The notes beneath the pieces were generated by a model. The model had not been told where the DNA came from. It ran no database searches and saw only the letters and a program-made list of their open reading frames with translations. A DNA stretch of 51,437 nt from positions 1-51,437 of the forward strand of contig JACATG010000008.1 of the NCBI GenBank assembly GCA_013390905.1, given 5' to 3'. This DNA comes from Marine Group I thaumarchaeote. Lineage in GTDB: Archaea; Thermoproteota; Nitrososphaeria; Nitrososphaerales; Nitrosopumilaceae. Positions 33,970 through 42,099 of the stretch are shown one piece after another; position 1 is the stretch's first letter; each line of letters opens with the position of its first letter. The translations under genes were made by a program, and so were the position numbers.

Positions 33970-34818
33970 TTACTTGCCTATCTTTAGTGCATAATCCAAC
34001 ATTAAGGAAGGAATATCTACCTTACACACTCTAACTGTATTTTTGTATTCTGTTGTATTGTTAACCTCATGGACAACTAGTCCTTTCTCATTACTTTCCA
34101 TCAAATCTACACCTACGATGTCTCCCTGAACTGCATTTTTTGCCTTAATACACATTTCTTCCATTTCTGGAGTGACTTTACATGGTTCTGCTACTCCGCC
34201 AAGTGCCATATTTGTTTTCCAATTCCCATTTTCGGAAGTCCTGTAAATCGCTGCAACTATTTTGTCTCCTACCATTATAGCTCGAATGTCTCTTGGTGGT
34301 CTTTTTACAAATTCTTCTAGGTAATGAATTTGGTAAATTGGGTACATATTTTCTCTACTATCAATAATTCCTTCAGCAGATTCTTTATCATTTAATTTTG
34401 AAATTAATCTACCCCAACTACCAACTGTTGGTTTGATTATTTTAGGAAATCCTTGTGTTTCTAATGCTTGTAAAGCTGCTTCTTTTGAAAAAGCAACTGT
34501 TGCATCAGGTGTTGGCACTCCAAATTTCTTTAGTAACATATGTGTGAATAATTTGTTTCCTGCAAAAACACCAGTATTAAGACAATTAATTACCTTGACT
34601 CCAAGTCCTTCTAGAGCTGCGGTTGAATGCAAGTTTCTATAGTAACTCACACATCTCTGAATAACTACGCCATAATCTTCAGGCTTTTTTTCTAAATTTA
34701 ATGCTAGTTTCTTACAATTAACCATCTGAATGTTGATGTTCCTTTTTTTACCAGCTTCTAGTAGAGCTTTTTCTTCCCAACGGATGGTATCGTAAAGAAT
34801 GGTAACGTCTGGACTCAC
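33970..34818 (-). CDS. lysX: LysW-2-aminoadipate ligase LysX (ATP-grasp)
   Basis: About 282 residues. The GTG at 34816-34818 overlaps the lysW1 stop (GTGA); a TTG three codons earlier is also possible. ATP-grasp features are seen in FPKIIKPTVGSWGRLISKLN, FVKRPPRDIRAIMVGDKIVA and VVHEVNNTTEYKNTVRV. It ligates the amino group of 2-aminoadipate to the carrier's terminal Glu. The ending NTTEYKN...VDIP is closer to what I recall of Thermus LysX than the second copy, and its neighbours are homocitrate synthase and lysK, so I call it the lysine enzyme. The substrate call is inferred. Confidence 0.8.
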   Translation of the reverse strand: MSPDVTILYDTIRWEEKALLEAGKKRNINIQMVNCKKLALNLEKKPEDYGVVIQRCVSYYRNLHSTAALEGLGVKVINCLNTGVFAGNKLFTHMLLKKFGVPTPDATVAFSKEAALQALETQGFPKIIKPTVGSWGRLISKLNDKESAEGIIDSRENMYPIYQIHYLEEFVKRPPRDIRAIMVGDKIVAAIYRTSENGNWKTNMALGGVAEPCKVTPEMEEMCIKAKNAVQGDIVGVDLMESNEKGLVVHEVNNTTEYKNTVRVCKVDIPSLMLDYALKIGK

Positions 34819-34982
34819 TGTCCCCAATCCTCGCCAACCGTTTGGGCAGGCTTTAGATCAAAACCGTCTGAACCTTTTGCTAATTCAAAACTTGCACCAC
34901 ATTCTGGACATGTTACAATCTCTCCTTCAAGTGCATCACTTGGTATGGAAATATCTGCATCACATTCTTCACATTTTGACAT
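34815..34982 (-). CDS. lysW: Amino-group carrier protein LysW, copy 1, ending in EDWGQ
   Basis: 55 residues from ATG at 34980-34982, with a GGAGGA ribosome binding site upstream. A zinc ribbon (MSKCEECDADISIPSDALEG; VTCPECGASFELA) is followed by an acidic tail ending TVGEDWGQ. In known LysW the last residue is Glu, whose gamma-carboxyl receives the substrate. Here the last codon reads CAG (Gln) before TGA. The stop overlaps the lysX start. Either the carrier is processed or it is not the working one; see findings. Confidence 0.88.
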   Translation of the reverse strand: MSKCEECDADISIPSDALEGEIVTCPECGASFELAKGSDGFDLKPAQTVGEDWGQ

Positions 34983-35004
34983 GTTATCTCCTACATCCTC
35001 CTCT

Positions 35005-36171
35005 CTATTTATCACTAATTATCTTTTTTTCAAGTCTGTCTTCAAGTGGAATTTCTATAAGATCTCCCATTCTGAGATTCTTTAATCCAAGTGCAACTGC
35101 TTTTGCACCCTCCTCATCTTTTTCGAGGCCTAATAGTGACATTAGATATGCAGCTCCTGTCTTTCCTGCCAATTCTCCAAAGACAATTTTCCTTCTATTC
35201 CCAACTGCTCTTGGTGGTATAGGCTCATAGGCTGCAGGATTTCTGAGAATTGCTGCTAGGTGTGTTCCTGCTTTGTGTTTGTAAGCAGACGATCCCACAA
35301 TTGGTTTTGAGTCATATGGTTTGATTGATGTGTAATCTTCAATTAATCTAGATAGATCCAGTAACATATCTAATCTAAAATCGTTTGATGATTTGTATAG
35401 ATAAGTAAGTGCTACAGCAACTTCTGCAAGAGGTGGAATGCCCGTTCTTTCTCCAATACCATCAATAGTAGTATGAATCTGATCAGCACCTGCGTCACAT
35501 GCTGAAAATGCATTTGCTACTGCAAAACCAATATCATTGTGAACGTGTGCATCTAATGGTACATCAACCACCTCTCTAACTTTCTTAACAAAATTATACA
35601 TTCCAATTGGACGTAAAATTCCAACTGTATCTGGAAGACTGATTCTATCAACCCCTGCTTCTTCAATTGCCTTGCAAACTTTGAGTAAAAACTCAGGTTC
35701 TGTCCTACTACCGTCTTCTACTGTAAATCTAATTTTAAGACCATGAGATTTTGCATACTCTACAGTTTCTACAGCTCTGTTAAGCGCTTCTTCTCTTGAA
35801 ATATGTAGTTTATCTTTTAGATGAATATCTGAAATTCCTAAATATGCGGCACACCATTTTGCATCACAATCTAATGAAATATCAATGTCTGCTTTAAGAG
35901 CACGTCCATGAGAAACAATATCTGCCCTTAATCCTTGTTTAATGATTATTTTAGTTGCTTCTTTATGATCCTTTGATATAATTGGTGAGATTTCAATTTG
36001 ATCAACTCCAAAATAATCTAACATCCATGCAATCTGAATTCTTTGTTTGTTTGTAAATGAAACACCTGGATGTTGTTCTCCTTCTCTTAAAGTACTGTCG
36101 AGGATTTTTATCTTCTTTGGGTTTTTGTCAAATGTATTGTAGATGTTTGCATAGTGATTCGGATCAGTCAT
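35005..36171 (-). CDS. lysS: Homocitrate synthase
   Basis: 388 residues, a TIM-barrel of the LeuA/NifV/LYS20 family. Metal and catalytic residues are in KILDSTLREGEQHPGVSF and LDAHVHNDIGFAVANAFSAC. The carboxyl part contains GSSAYKHKAGTHLAAILRNP. It condenses 2-oxoglutarate with acetyl-CoA, the first step of the aminoadipate route to lysine. Its place just before lysW1-lysX and the presence of that pathway support homocitrate rather than isopropylmalate synthase. The homoaconitase and homoisocitrate dehydrogenase genes are not in the window. TTTATATT (minus strand, about 36208-36215) fits a promoter. Confidence 0.85.
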   Translation of the reverse strand: MTDPNHYANIYNTFDKNPKKIKILDSTLREGEQHPGVSFTNKQRIQIAWMLDYFGVDQIEISPIISKDHKEATKIIIKQGLRADIVSHGRALKADIDISLDCDAKWCAAYLGISDIHLKDKLHISREEALNRAVETVEYAKSHGLKIRFTVEDGSRTEPEFLLKVCKAIEEAGVDRISLPDTVGILRPIGMYNFVKKVREVVDVPLDAHVHNDIGFAVANAFSACDAGADQIHTTIDGIGERTGIPPLAEVAVALTYLYKSSNDFRLDMLLDLSRLIEDYTSIKPYDSKPIVGSSAYKHKAGTHLAAILRNPAAYEPIPPRAVGNRRKIVFGELAGKTGAAYLMSLLGLEKDEEGAKAVALGLKNLRMGDLIEIPLEDRLEKKIISDK

Positions 36172-36273
36172 TACTGAAATCGTTGACCTAAATTGAGAAT
36201 ATAAACATATTCGTACTAGGTTCGTTGAAAATAACTAATAGTGATCCTAATTTAGTTTTGAATTGAAATTATG

Positions 36274-36288
36274 AAACGAAAGTCGTTT
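36274..36288. promoter_or_regulatory. Perfect inverted repeat AAACGA-AAG-TCGTTT
   Basis: Six-base arms with a three-base centre lie at the end of the Lrp-type gene and 103-117 bases before the homocitrate synthase ATG. TCGTTG also occurs at 36180 and 36222 in the same gap. These could be regulator half-sites; there is no T-run to make it a terminator. Confidence 0.3.
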
Positions 36289-36706
36289 AGATTACTTTTT
36301 TCAAAATAATTACAGTATTTGTATCAACTACTCCTGGAATTTTTCTTAACGCATCAATACTGTTATTAATTTCAGCAATAGTTGCTGCACTGATAATTAC
36401 TGTAATATCATATTGACCTGTAATTTCATAAACTGTTTTTACTCCTTCTAATTTGGTTAGTTTTATAGAAACTTTAGATGTGTCCATTGCAGAATCCACT
36501 GAAACTAAAACAATTGCACTAGTAGCATTTTCTTCACCAAGTTCCAAAGTAAATTTTTTAATAGTTCCACTACCTAGTAGATTTTTTACACGTCTTCTTA
36601 CTGCTGATTCAGAAAGCTTTAGTTTTTTACCAATGTCTACAAATGATTCTCTAGAGTTTTCTTTTAGATATTCAATAATCTTTTCGTCTACCTTATCTAT
36701 GTACAT
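36287..36706 (-). CDS. Lrp/AsnC-family regulator of the lysine/arginine block (LysM-like)
   Basis: 139 residues. Winged helix: KVDEKIIEYLKENSRESFVD, IGKKLKLSESAVRRRVKNLL. RAM domain: VKTVYEITGQYDITVIISAA and PGVVDTNTVIILKKVI. Its ATG lies inside the last 14 bases of lysJ, so it is cotranscribed with the arginine-side genes and sits upstream of homocitrate synthase. In Sulfolobus the Lrp-type LysM controls lysine genes, which makes an amino-acid-responsive role here likely, but this is inference from context. Confidence 0.85.
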   Translation of the reverse strand: MYIDKVDEKIIEYLKENSRESFVDIGKKLKLSESAVRRRVKNLLGSGTIKKFTLELGEENATSAIVLVSVDSAMDTSKVSIKLTKLEGVKTVYEITGQYDITVIISAATIAEINNSIDALRKIPGVVDTNTVIILKKVI

Positions 36707-37874
36707 TACGTTTTTGCTCCTCTTCAGTTAGTATAGAATCCAGAACATGTAAAACCTTTGTTATGTCGTCCTCCGATATTACAAGTGGTGGAAGAATTCT
36801 TAGTATATTTCTTCCAGAGTATAACATTAGAATGCCTTCTTTTATCAATCCCATTAGAATATCTTTGATTTCAAATTTCATCTCTATTCCTATCATAAGC
36901 CCTTTTCCACGAATTTCTCTAATCATAGTGTGTTTTTCTTTTAGTTTCTCTAACCCTTCTCTGAAAATTTTTCCCATCTTCTCAGAATTCTCAATCAATC
37001 CATCCTCAGTTAATGCTTTGAGAGATGCAATTCCTGCTGCACAGGATAATGGGTTTCCTCCAAATGTTGAAGAATGTTCTCCTTTACTCATCGAAGCTAG
37101 AATTTCAGGTCTTACAAGAGTTACACCCATTGGCACTCCTCCTGCTATTCCTTTTGCCAGACATAAAATATCTGGTGCAGTATTCCAATGATCACAAGCC
37201 CATAATCGTCCAGTTCTACCTAAACCAGCTTGTATTTCGTCAAAAATTAACAGAATTCCTTTTTCATTACAAAGTTTTCTCACTTCTTGCAAAAATCCTT
37301 CAGGTGCAACAATAATTCCACTCTCGCCTTGGATTGGTTCTAAAATTACAAACGCTGTATCGTCATCAATAACTGAACGAAGTGATTCTATATCTCCAAA
37401 AGATGCAAAAGAAACTTTCTCAACTAGTGGTTCAAATGGTTTTCTGTATTTTGGACTAAATGTTAATGACAAAGCACCAAAAGATTTTCCGTGATAGGAA
37501 CCTTTCATTGCAATCATTCCTTTTTTACCAGTAAACTTTCTTGCAAACTTTATTGCGGCTTCAATTGCTTCTGCTCCACTATTGTTTAGATGAACTTGTG
37601 TGAGTCCTTTTGGAGCTAGTCCAATAAGCATTTTCAAAAACTCTTCTCTTGTTTTGTTATATAGTGAACTATGAACAGTGATAATTTTATCAAGTTGTTT
37701 TTTTATTGCATTGTTAACTCTTTGATTTTGGTGACCTACTAGTGCTACACCATATCCGCCCATACAGTCGATGTATTCTTTTCCATCAATGTCCCATACA
37801 TGAGCTCCAACTCCTTTTTCAATTGTAACTGGAAATCTCTGATAGAGATTTCCCATAAATTGATCTTCACTCAT
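36693..37874 (-). CDS. lysJ: LysW-aminoadipate semialdehyde/glutamate semialdehyde aminotransferase
   Basis: 393 residues, class III PLP aminotransferase of the ArgD/LysJ group. GSYHGKSFGALSLTFSPKYR, LLIFDEIQAGLGRTGRLWAC and the PLP lysine in LCLAKGIAGGVPMGVTLV (about residue 240) are visible. It converts the carrier-bound semialdehyde to carrier-bound lysine or ornithine. Overlaps lysZ by eight bases and the Lrp gene by 14. The only such gene in the window. Confidence 0.9.
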   Translation of the reverse strand: MSEDQFMGNLYQRFPVTIEKGVGAHVWDIDGKEYIDCMGGYGVALVGHQNQRVNNAIKKQLDKIITVHSSLYNKTREEFLKMLIGLAPKGLTQVHLNNSGAEAIEAAIKFARKFTGKKGMIAMKGSYHGKSFGALSLTFSPKYRKPFEPLVEKVSFASFGDIESLRSVIDDDTAFVILEPIQGESGIIVAPEGFLQEVRKLCNEKGILLIFDEIQAGLGRTGRLWACDHWNTAPDILCLAKGIAGGVPMGVTLVRPEILASMSKGEHSSTFGGNPLSCAAGIASLKALTEDGLIENSEKMGKIFREGLEKLKEKHTMIREIRGKGLMIGIEMKFEIKDILMGLIKEGILMLYSGRNILRILPPLVISEDDITKVLHVLDSILTEEEQKRNVHR

Positions 37875-38670
37875 GTGTAATCACCGTACAATTATCATGT
37901 GCAATTGCAGAAGATATTGGATTTTCTTTCTGACCATTTGCAATTAATGCTTCTCTGACACCCATATCCAATGCTTCTGTAGCTGCTAAAATCTTCTTCT
38001 CCATTCCAGGTCCTATTTTTGGTCTAATTTCTTTTGCTTCTGCTAATGTTAGTTTAGGAACCAATTTGTCATCCATTAAAAGTCCATCAACATCTGTAAT
38101 GAATAATACTTTATCACAACCTACTTTCCCAGCTACATATGCTGCAGCCCTGTCTCCATCAACATTGAGAAATTCTGACTCTTCACTAATTGCTATTGGT
38201 GCAATAACAGGTGTGAGTCCTTGCTCTAAAAGTAATTTGATTAATCCTGAGTTTACTTCTCTAATTTTTCCAGTGTAGCCTCCATCAATTGCTTGTTTTC
38301 TACCTTTTTCATTAATTATGAGAAGCTTCTTTTTTCTGTCAGCTTCTATAATTCTGGCATCAACTCCTGAAAGACCAATTGCGTTAATGCCATTTTTCTG
38401 AAGCATTTGAACAATTCTCTTGTTTATTCTACCAGACATAACCATTGTAAAAATCTCAGCAGTCTCTTTGTCAGTATACCTGCTTTTGATTCCACTAGGT
38501 GATGTTACAAATTTTGGTTCTTTTCCAAGTTGCTTACAAACTTTAGTAACTTCTTTTCCACCACCATGAACTAAGATCACTCCCTCTGATTCTACTATTT
38601 TTTTAATGTCTGCAATTGTAGATGAATGTAAATTATCTACTACACTTCCACCAATTTTGATTGTGATCAT
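37867..38670 (-). CDS. lysZ: LysW-aminoadipate/glutamate 6-/5-kinase
   Basis: 267 residues of the amino-acid kinase family (ArgB/LysZ). MITIKIGGSVVDNLHSSTIA, GVILVHGGGKEV, LNVDGDRAAAYVAGKVGCDK and VLFITDVDGLLMDDK mark nucleotide and substrate sites. It phosphorylates the side-chain carboxyl of the carrier-bound amino acid. Starts two bases after lysY. Confidence 0.9.
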   Translation of the reverse strand: MITIKIGGSVVDNLHSSTIADIKKIVESEGVILVHGGGKEVTKVCKQLGKEPKFVTSPSGIKSRYTDKETAEIFTMVMSGRINKRIVQMLQKNGINAIGLSGVDARIIEADRKKKLLIINEKGRKQAIDGGYTGKIREVNSGLIKLLLEQGLTPVIAPIAISEESEFLNVDGDRAAAYVAGKVGCDKVLFITDVDGLLMDDKLVPKLTLAEAKEIRPKIGPGMEKKILAATEALDMGVREALIANGQKENPISSAIAHDNCTVITHE

Positions 38671-38672
38671 TT

Positions 38673-39719
38673 CTACACAGGAGTTAGTGGGGTATATCTC
38701 AGTCCATCCATTTCATCAAAACCACACATTATATTCATATTTTGAATGGCAGAGCCTGCTGCACCCTTCATCAAGTTATCTGATGCAGATAATGCAATCA
38801 ATCTGTTATTGTCTTCGTCAATCTCAAATCCAATATCACAAAAGTTTGAACCAACCAAGAACTTTGGATCTGGGAATTTGTATAAACCCTTTTTGTCACG
38901 GATGAGTCTGATAAATTTTTCATCACCATAAGCTTGACGATATAATTTCCACAATTCTTTTTCATCAATGTCTTTTTTCATGAATGTATGATTTGTACAT
39001 AAAATTCCACGAACTACATCAACTGCATGTGGACTCATTGAAATATGAATTTTCTTTCCTGCAATTTCACTAAGTTCTTGTTCAATCTCACCAGTATGTC
39101 TATGTTTTGCTGGTTTGTATGGTCTGATTACTCCTGCTCTCATTGCATGGTCAGTTCCAGAACCAGAACCTGCACCTGAAGACCCAATCTTTGAATCTAC
39201 AATTATGTGATCCGTTTCAATTATATCATTTCGAATTAATGGCGCAAGTGCTAATATTGATGTAACTGCCATGCATCCTGGACAAGAAACAAGTTGTGCT
39301 TTTTTAATTTCTTCTCTATGTAATTCAGGAATTCCAAAAACTGATTTTGATAAATAATCAGGGTGTGGGTGTTCCCATCCATACCATTTGTCGTAGTCCG
39401 CTTTATCATGTAATCTGTAATCAGCACTCAAATCAATTATTTTGATGCCTCTGTCATAGAGAGCCTTTACAATTTCAGTTGCAGTACCATGTGGAACAGC
39501 TGTGAAAACTAGGTCACACTTATCAATTAATTTATCATAATCTAATTCTGAGAAAGTAAGATCAGTAAATCCCTTCAAACTTGGTTGTACTCTATGAATA
39601 TATTCGCCAACATGTTGTCTTGATGTAACCATGGCGATCTCAACATCTGGATGGTTAACAAGAAGACGAAGTGTCTCTCCACCTACATAACCTGATGCTC
39701 CTACAATACCTACTTTCAT
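38673..39719 (-). CDS. lysY: LysW-aminoadipyl/glutamyl phosphate reductase
   Basis: 348 residues of the ArgC/LysY family. The NADPH site is MKVGIVGASGYVGGETLRLL. The catalytic Cys lies in AQLVSCPGCMAVTSILALAP. SKIGSSGAGSGSGTDHAMRA and the later His-containing segment ISMSPHAVDVVRG follow. A strong GAGGAGG ribosome binding site lies in the 28-base gap after argX. It reduces the carrier-bound acyl phosphate to the semialdehyde. Confidence 0.92.
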   Translation of the reverse strand: MKVGIVGASGYVGGETLRLLVNHPDVEIAMVTSRQHVGEYIHRVQPSLKGFTDLTFSELDYDKLIDKCDLVFTAVPHGTATEIVKALYDRGIKIIDLSADYRLHDKADYDKWYGWEHPHPDYLSKSVFGIPELHREEIKKAQLVSCPGCMAVTSILALAPLIRNDIIETDHIIVDSKIGSSGAGSGSGTDHAMRAGVIRPYKPAKHRHTGEIEQELSEIAGKKIHISMSPHAVDVVRGILCTNHTFMKKDIDEKELWKLYRQAYGDEKFIRLIRDKKGLYKFPDPKFLVGSNFCDIGFEIDEDNNRLIALSASDNLMKGAAGSAIQNMNIMCGFDEMDGLRYTPLTPV

Positions 39720-39747
39720 AATAAACCTCCTCGTAAGGAAGTATAAT

Positions 39748-40605
39748 TTATTTCCTAACGTAGTTTAGAGCAAATTTTATCATTTCTTTTGGAATGTTTC
39801 GTTCTGCAACTCTTGCCAATCCTTTGAATTCAACTGTATTGTTTACTTCGTGTACAACTAAGCCTCTTTCATCGCCTTCCATCATATCTATTCCTAAAAT
39901 TCCCCCACCCATGGCTTTTGATGCTTTCACTGCCATATCCTCAATCTCTTTTGTGATCTCACAAAGTTCTGGATCTGCTCCAAGTGCTATGTTTGTCTTA
40001 AAACCACCTGATGATTTTCTATACATGGCTGCAATAGGTTCATCTCCTATCGTGATTACTCTGATATCCCTTGGTGGTCTTTTGATTAATTCTTGCAAGT
40101 AGTAAATTCTATCGTGTGGGCCATCTGTAATATTTCTTATTTCAAGAACTGCATCCATTGTATCTTTATCTTTAATTGGCATTACTCCTCTACCCCAACT
40201 TCCTATCACTGGCTTGATCACTAGAGGATATCCAACTTTTTCTAAATTCTCTGCCGCACTTTCACCAGAAAATGAAAAGTATGTTTTTGGTGTTGGAATA
40301 TTATTTTTTTTCAAAAGTAAAGTCATGAACATCTTATTTCCACAAACATTTGCAACATCAAATTTGTTTAGAACTGGAACGTCCATAAATTCTAGACTTG
40401 CAGTAAAGTGAAGTCCTCTAAAATAACTAACACATCTTTCTAAAACAATATCTCCAAAGTCATAGTCTTCTCTTTTACTATCTGTGTTAATTTGAGTAAT
40501 TTTTGCATCTAACATTACTGCATTATGTCCAAGATCTAATGCCTCTTTCTGAAGCATCTTTTCTTCTGTTCTTAGGCGATCAAATACGATACATACTTTT
40601 GACAT
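39748..40605 (-). CDS. argX: LysW-glutamate ligase ArgX (ATP-grasp)
   Basis: 285 residues, a paralogue of the lysX at 33970. Key stretches: PLVIKPVIGSWGRGVMPIKD, IKRPPRDIRVITIGDEPIAA, ALGADPELCEITKEIEDMAV and VVHEVNNTVEFKGLARVAER. The substrate-end motif NTVEFKG differs from NTTEYKN of the other copy. It starts at the stop of lysW2 (TAATG), follows argG in the operon and precedes lysY/lysZ/lysJ, so I infer glutamate as substrate and arginine as product pathway. Confidence 0.8.
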   Translation of the reverse strand: MSKVCIVFDRLRTEEKMLQKEALDLGHNAVMLDAKITQINTDSKREDYDFGDIVLERCVSYFRGLHFTASLEFMDVPVLNKFDVANVCGNKMFMTLLLKKNNIPTPKTYFSFSGESAAENLEKVGYPLVIKPVIGSWGRGVMPIKDKDTMDAVLEIRNITDGPHDRIYYLQELIKRPPRDIRVITIGDEPIAAMYRKSSGGFKTNIALGADPELCEITKEIEDMAVKASKAMGGGILGIDMMEGDERGLVVHEVNNTVEFKGLARVAERNIPKEMIKFALNYVRK

Positions 40606-40772
40606 TACTCTCCCCAGTCTTCGCCTACAGTTTCTGCTTGCTTAAGCTCAACGTTTGATCCGTCTTTTTTTGCGATTTCAAAGTCAGCGCCACAATCACG
40701 ACAGGAGATAATTTCTCCAACTGAGGCATCGTCTGGGATGTTTAATATTGCATCACATTCTGGGCAGTTCAT
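40605..40772 (-). CDS. lysW: Amino-group carrier protein LysW, copy 2, ending in EDWGE
   Basis: 55 residues with ATG at 40770-40772 overlapping the argG stop (ATGA). Zinc ribbon MNCPECDAILNIPDDASVGE and ISCRDCGADFEIA, then an acidic tail ending in ETVGEDWGE, the canonical carrier end whose terminal Glu gamma-carboxyl is acylated. The stop overlaps the argX ATG. This copy has every feature of a working carrier. Confidence 0.93.
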   Translation of the reverse strand: MNCPECDAILNIPDDASVGEIISCRDCGADFEIAKKDGSNVELKQAETVGEDWGE

Positions 40773-41968
40773 GTTTTTGTTGACCTTTTCTTTTGTAATT
40801 TATTAGCTTCTGTTGTCTGCATTCCCCATAATTCTACAAATCCTTTGGCTAATCTCTGATCAAATGTGGACTCTGAACCATAAGTCACAATATCCTGATT
40901 ATACAATGAATTCTTAGATTTCCTTCCAACTACCCTTAGACTTCCTTTGTACAGTTTGAGTTTTACACTTCCTGATACTGGCTTTTGTGATGCCTCGATA
41001 AATCCATCCAAATCCGTTTTAAGAGGATCCTGCCATAGTCCTGAATACACCAAATATGCCCATTCATCATCAATTATGGACTTGAATTTATTTTCGTGTT
41101 TAGTATGGACCATCTTTTCTAAATCTGCATGTGCTTCAATCAAACAAGTAGCTGCCGGAGTTTCATATACTTCACGAGATTTTATTCCAATTACTCTGTC
41201 TTCAATATGATCAACTATTCCGACACCTGCGGCACCCGCTTTTTTGTTGATGTATTCAATCAGTTTTTGAGAATCCATTACTTTGTCATCAACTTCAACT
41301 GGAATTCCTTCTTCAAATTTAATTTCTAAATACGTTGGTTTATCAGGCAAGTTTTTTGTTTTAACCCAAATAAATATATCATCCGGTGGTTCATTGTATG
41401 GATCTTCCAATATTCCTCCTTCAATTGCACGTCCCCATAGGTTTTGATCAATACTAAATTTTTTTGCTACAGAATCAATTTCAATTCCATGTTTCTTTGC
41501 AAACTTTAATTCAGTGTCCCTATCCAAGTTTTTGTCTCGAATTGGAGCTATAATTGGAAGGTTGGATCCAGAGCGTAATGAAATGTCAAATCGTACTTGA
41601 TCATTTCCTTTCCCTGAACACCCATGTGCTAGTGATGTTACTTTTTCCTTTTTTGCAATCTCTAAAACTTTTTCTGCAATTAGTGGTCTTGCAAGTGCTG
41701 TTGCAAGACAATATTTTTTCTGATAAAGTGCATTGGCTTTAATTGATGGAAAAATATAATCTTTGACAAATTCTTTTCGTGCATCAATGTTATAGTGTTT
41801 TTTTACACCAAGTTTTTTTGCTTTAGCTGCAATTTTTTTAATATTATCACCTTGTCCAACATCTACTGTCACTGTAATGACATCCATGTCATATTCTTCC
41901 TGTAGATATTTTACAACCACTGAAGTGTCAAGCCCTCCAGAAAATGCAAGAATTCCTTTTTGAGTCAT
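40769..41968 (-). CDS. argG: Argininosuccinate synthase
   Basis: 399 residues. PP-loop ILAFSGGLDTSVVVKYLQEE; HGCSGKGNDQVRFDISLRSG; GVGIVDHIEDRVIGIKSREV. It joins citrulline and aspartate using ATP. It leads the minus-strand run argG-lysW2-argX-lysY-lysZ-lysJ-lrp, each separated by a few bases or overlapping. argH is not in the window. Its promoter lies in the 131-base gap shared with the divergent ABC importer. Confidence 0.95.
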   Translation of the reverse strand: MTQKGILAFSGGLDTSVVVKYLQEEYDMDVITVTVDVGQGDNIKKIAAKAKKLGVKKHYNIDARKEFVKDYIFPSIKANALYQKKYCLATALARPLIAEKVLEIAKKEKVTSLAHGCSGKGNDQVRFDISLRSGSNLPIIAPIRDKNLDRDTELKFAKKHGIEIDSVAKKFSIDQNLWGRAIEGGILEDPYNEPPDDIFIWVKTKNLPDKPTYLEIKFEEGIPVEVDDKVMDSQKLIEYINKKAGAAGVGIVDHIEDRVIGIKSREVYETPAATCLIEAHADLEKMVHTKHENKFKSIIDDEWAYLVYSGLWQDPLKTDLDGFIEASQKPVSGSVKLKLYKGSLRVVGRKSKNSLYNQDIVTYGSESTFDQRLAKGFVELWGMQTTEANKLQKKRSTKT

Positions 41969-42046
41969 GAAACATCTTTTTCGTTTTATTTTGGAATTTA
42001 TCTTTTTGTGTTAGGCTGGGCTCTTTTTTTTCAAAAAATTTTTGCC

Positions 42047-42058
42047 TAGCTTAAGCTA
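42047..42058. promoter_or_regulatory. 12-bp perfect palindrome TAGCTTAAGCTA
   Basis: A perfect dyad in the gap between argG and the ABC importer genes, about 10-15 bases upstream of TATA-like ATTATTTAAC (42070-42079) for the importer. Good placement for an operator of the importer, less so for argG. Confidence 0.4.
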
Positions 42059-42099
42059 AAATTCGATGATTATTTAACCGCCAAATATAACGCTGTTTT

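Noticed and set aside
42022-42043. T8 and AAAAATTTTT stretch read as a terminator
   Set aside because: It lies upstream of both divergent genes, where no transcript should end; more likely flexible promoter DNA.
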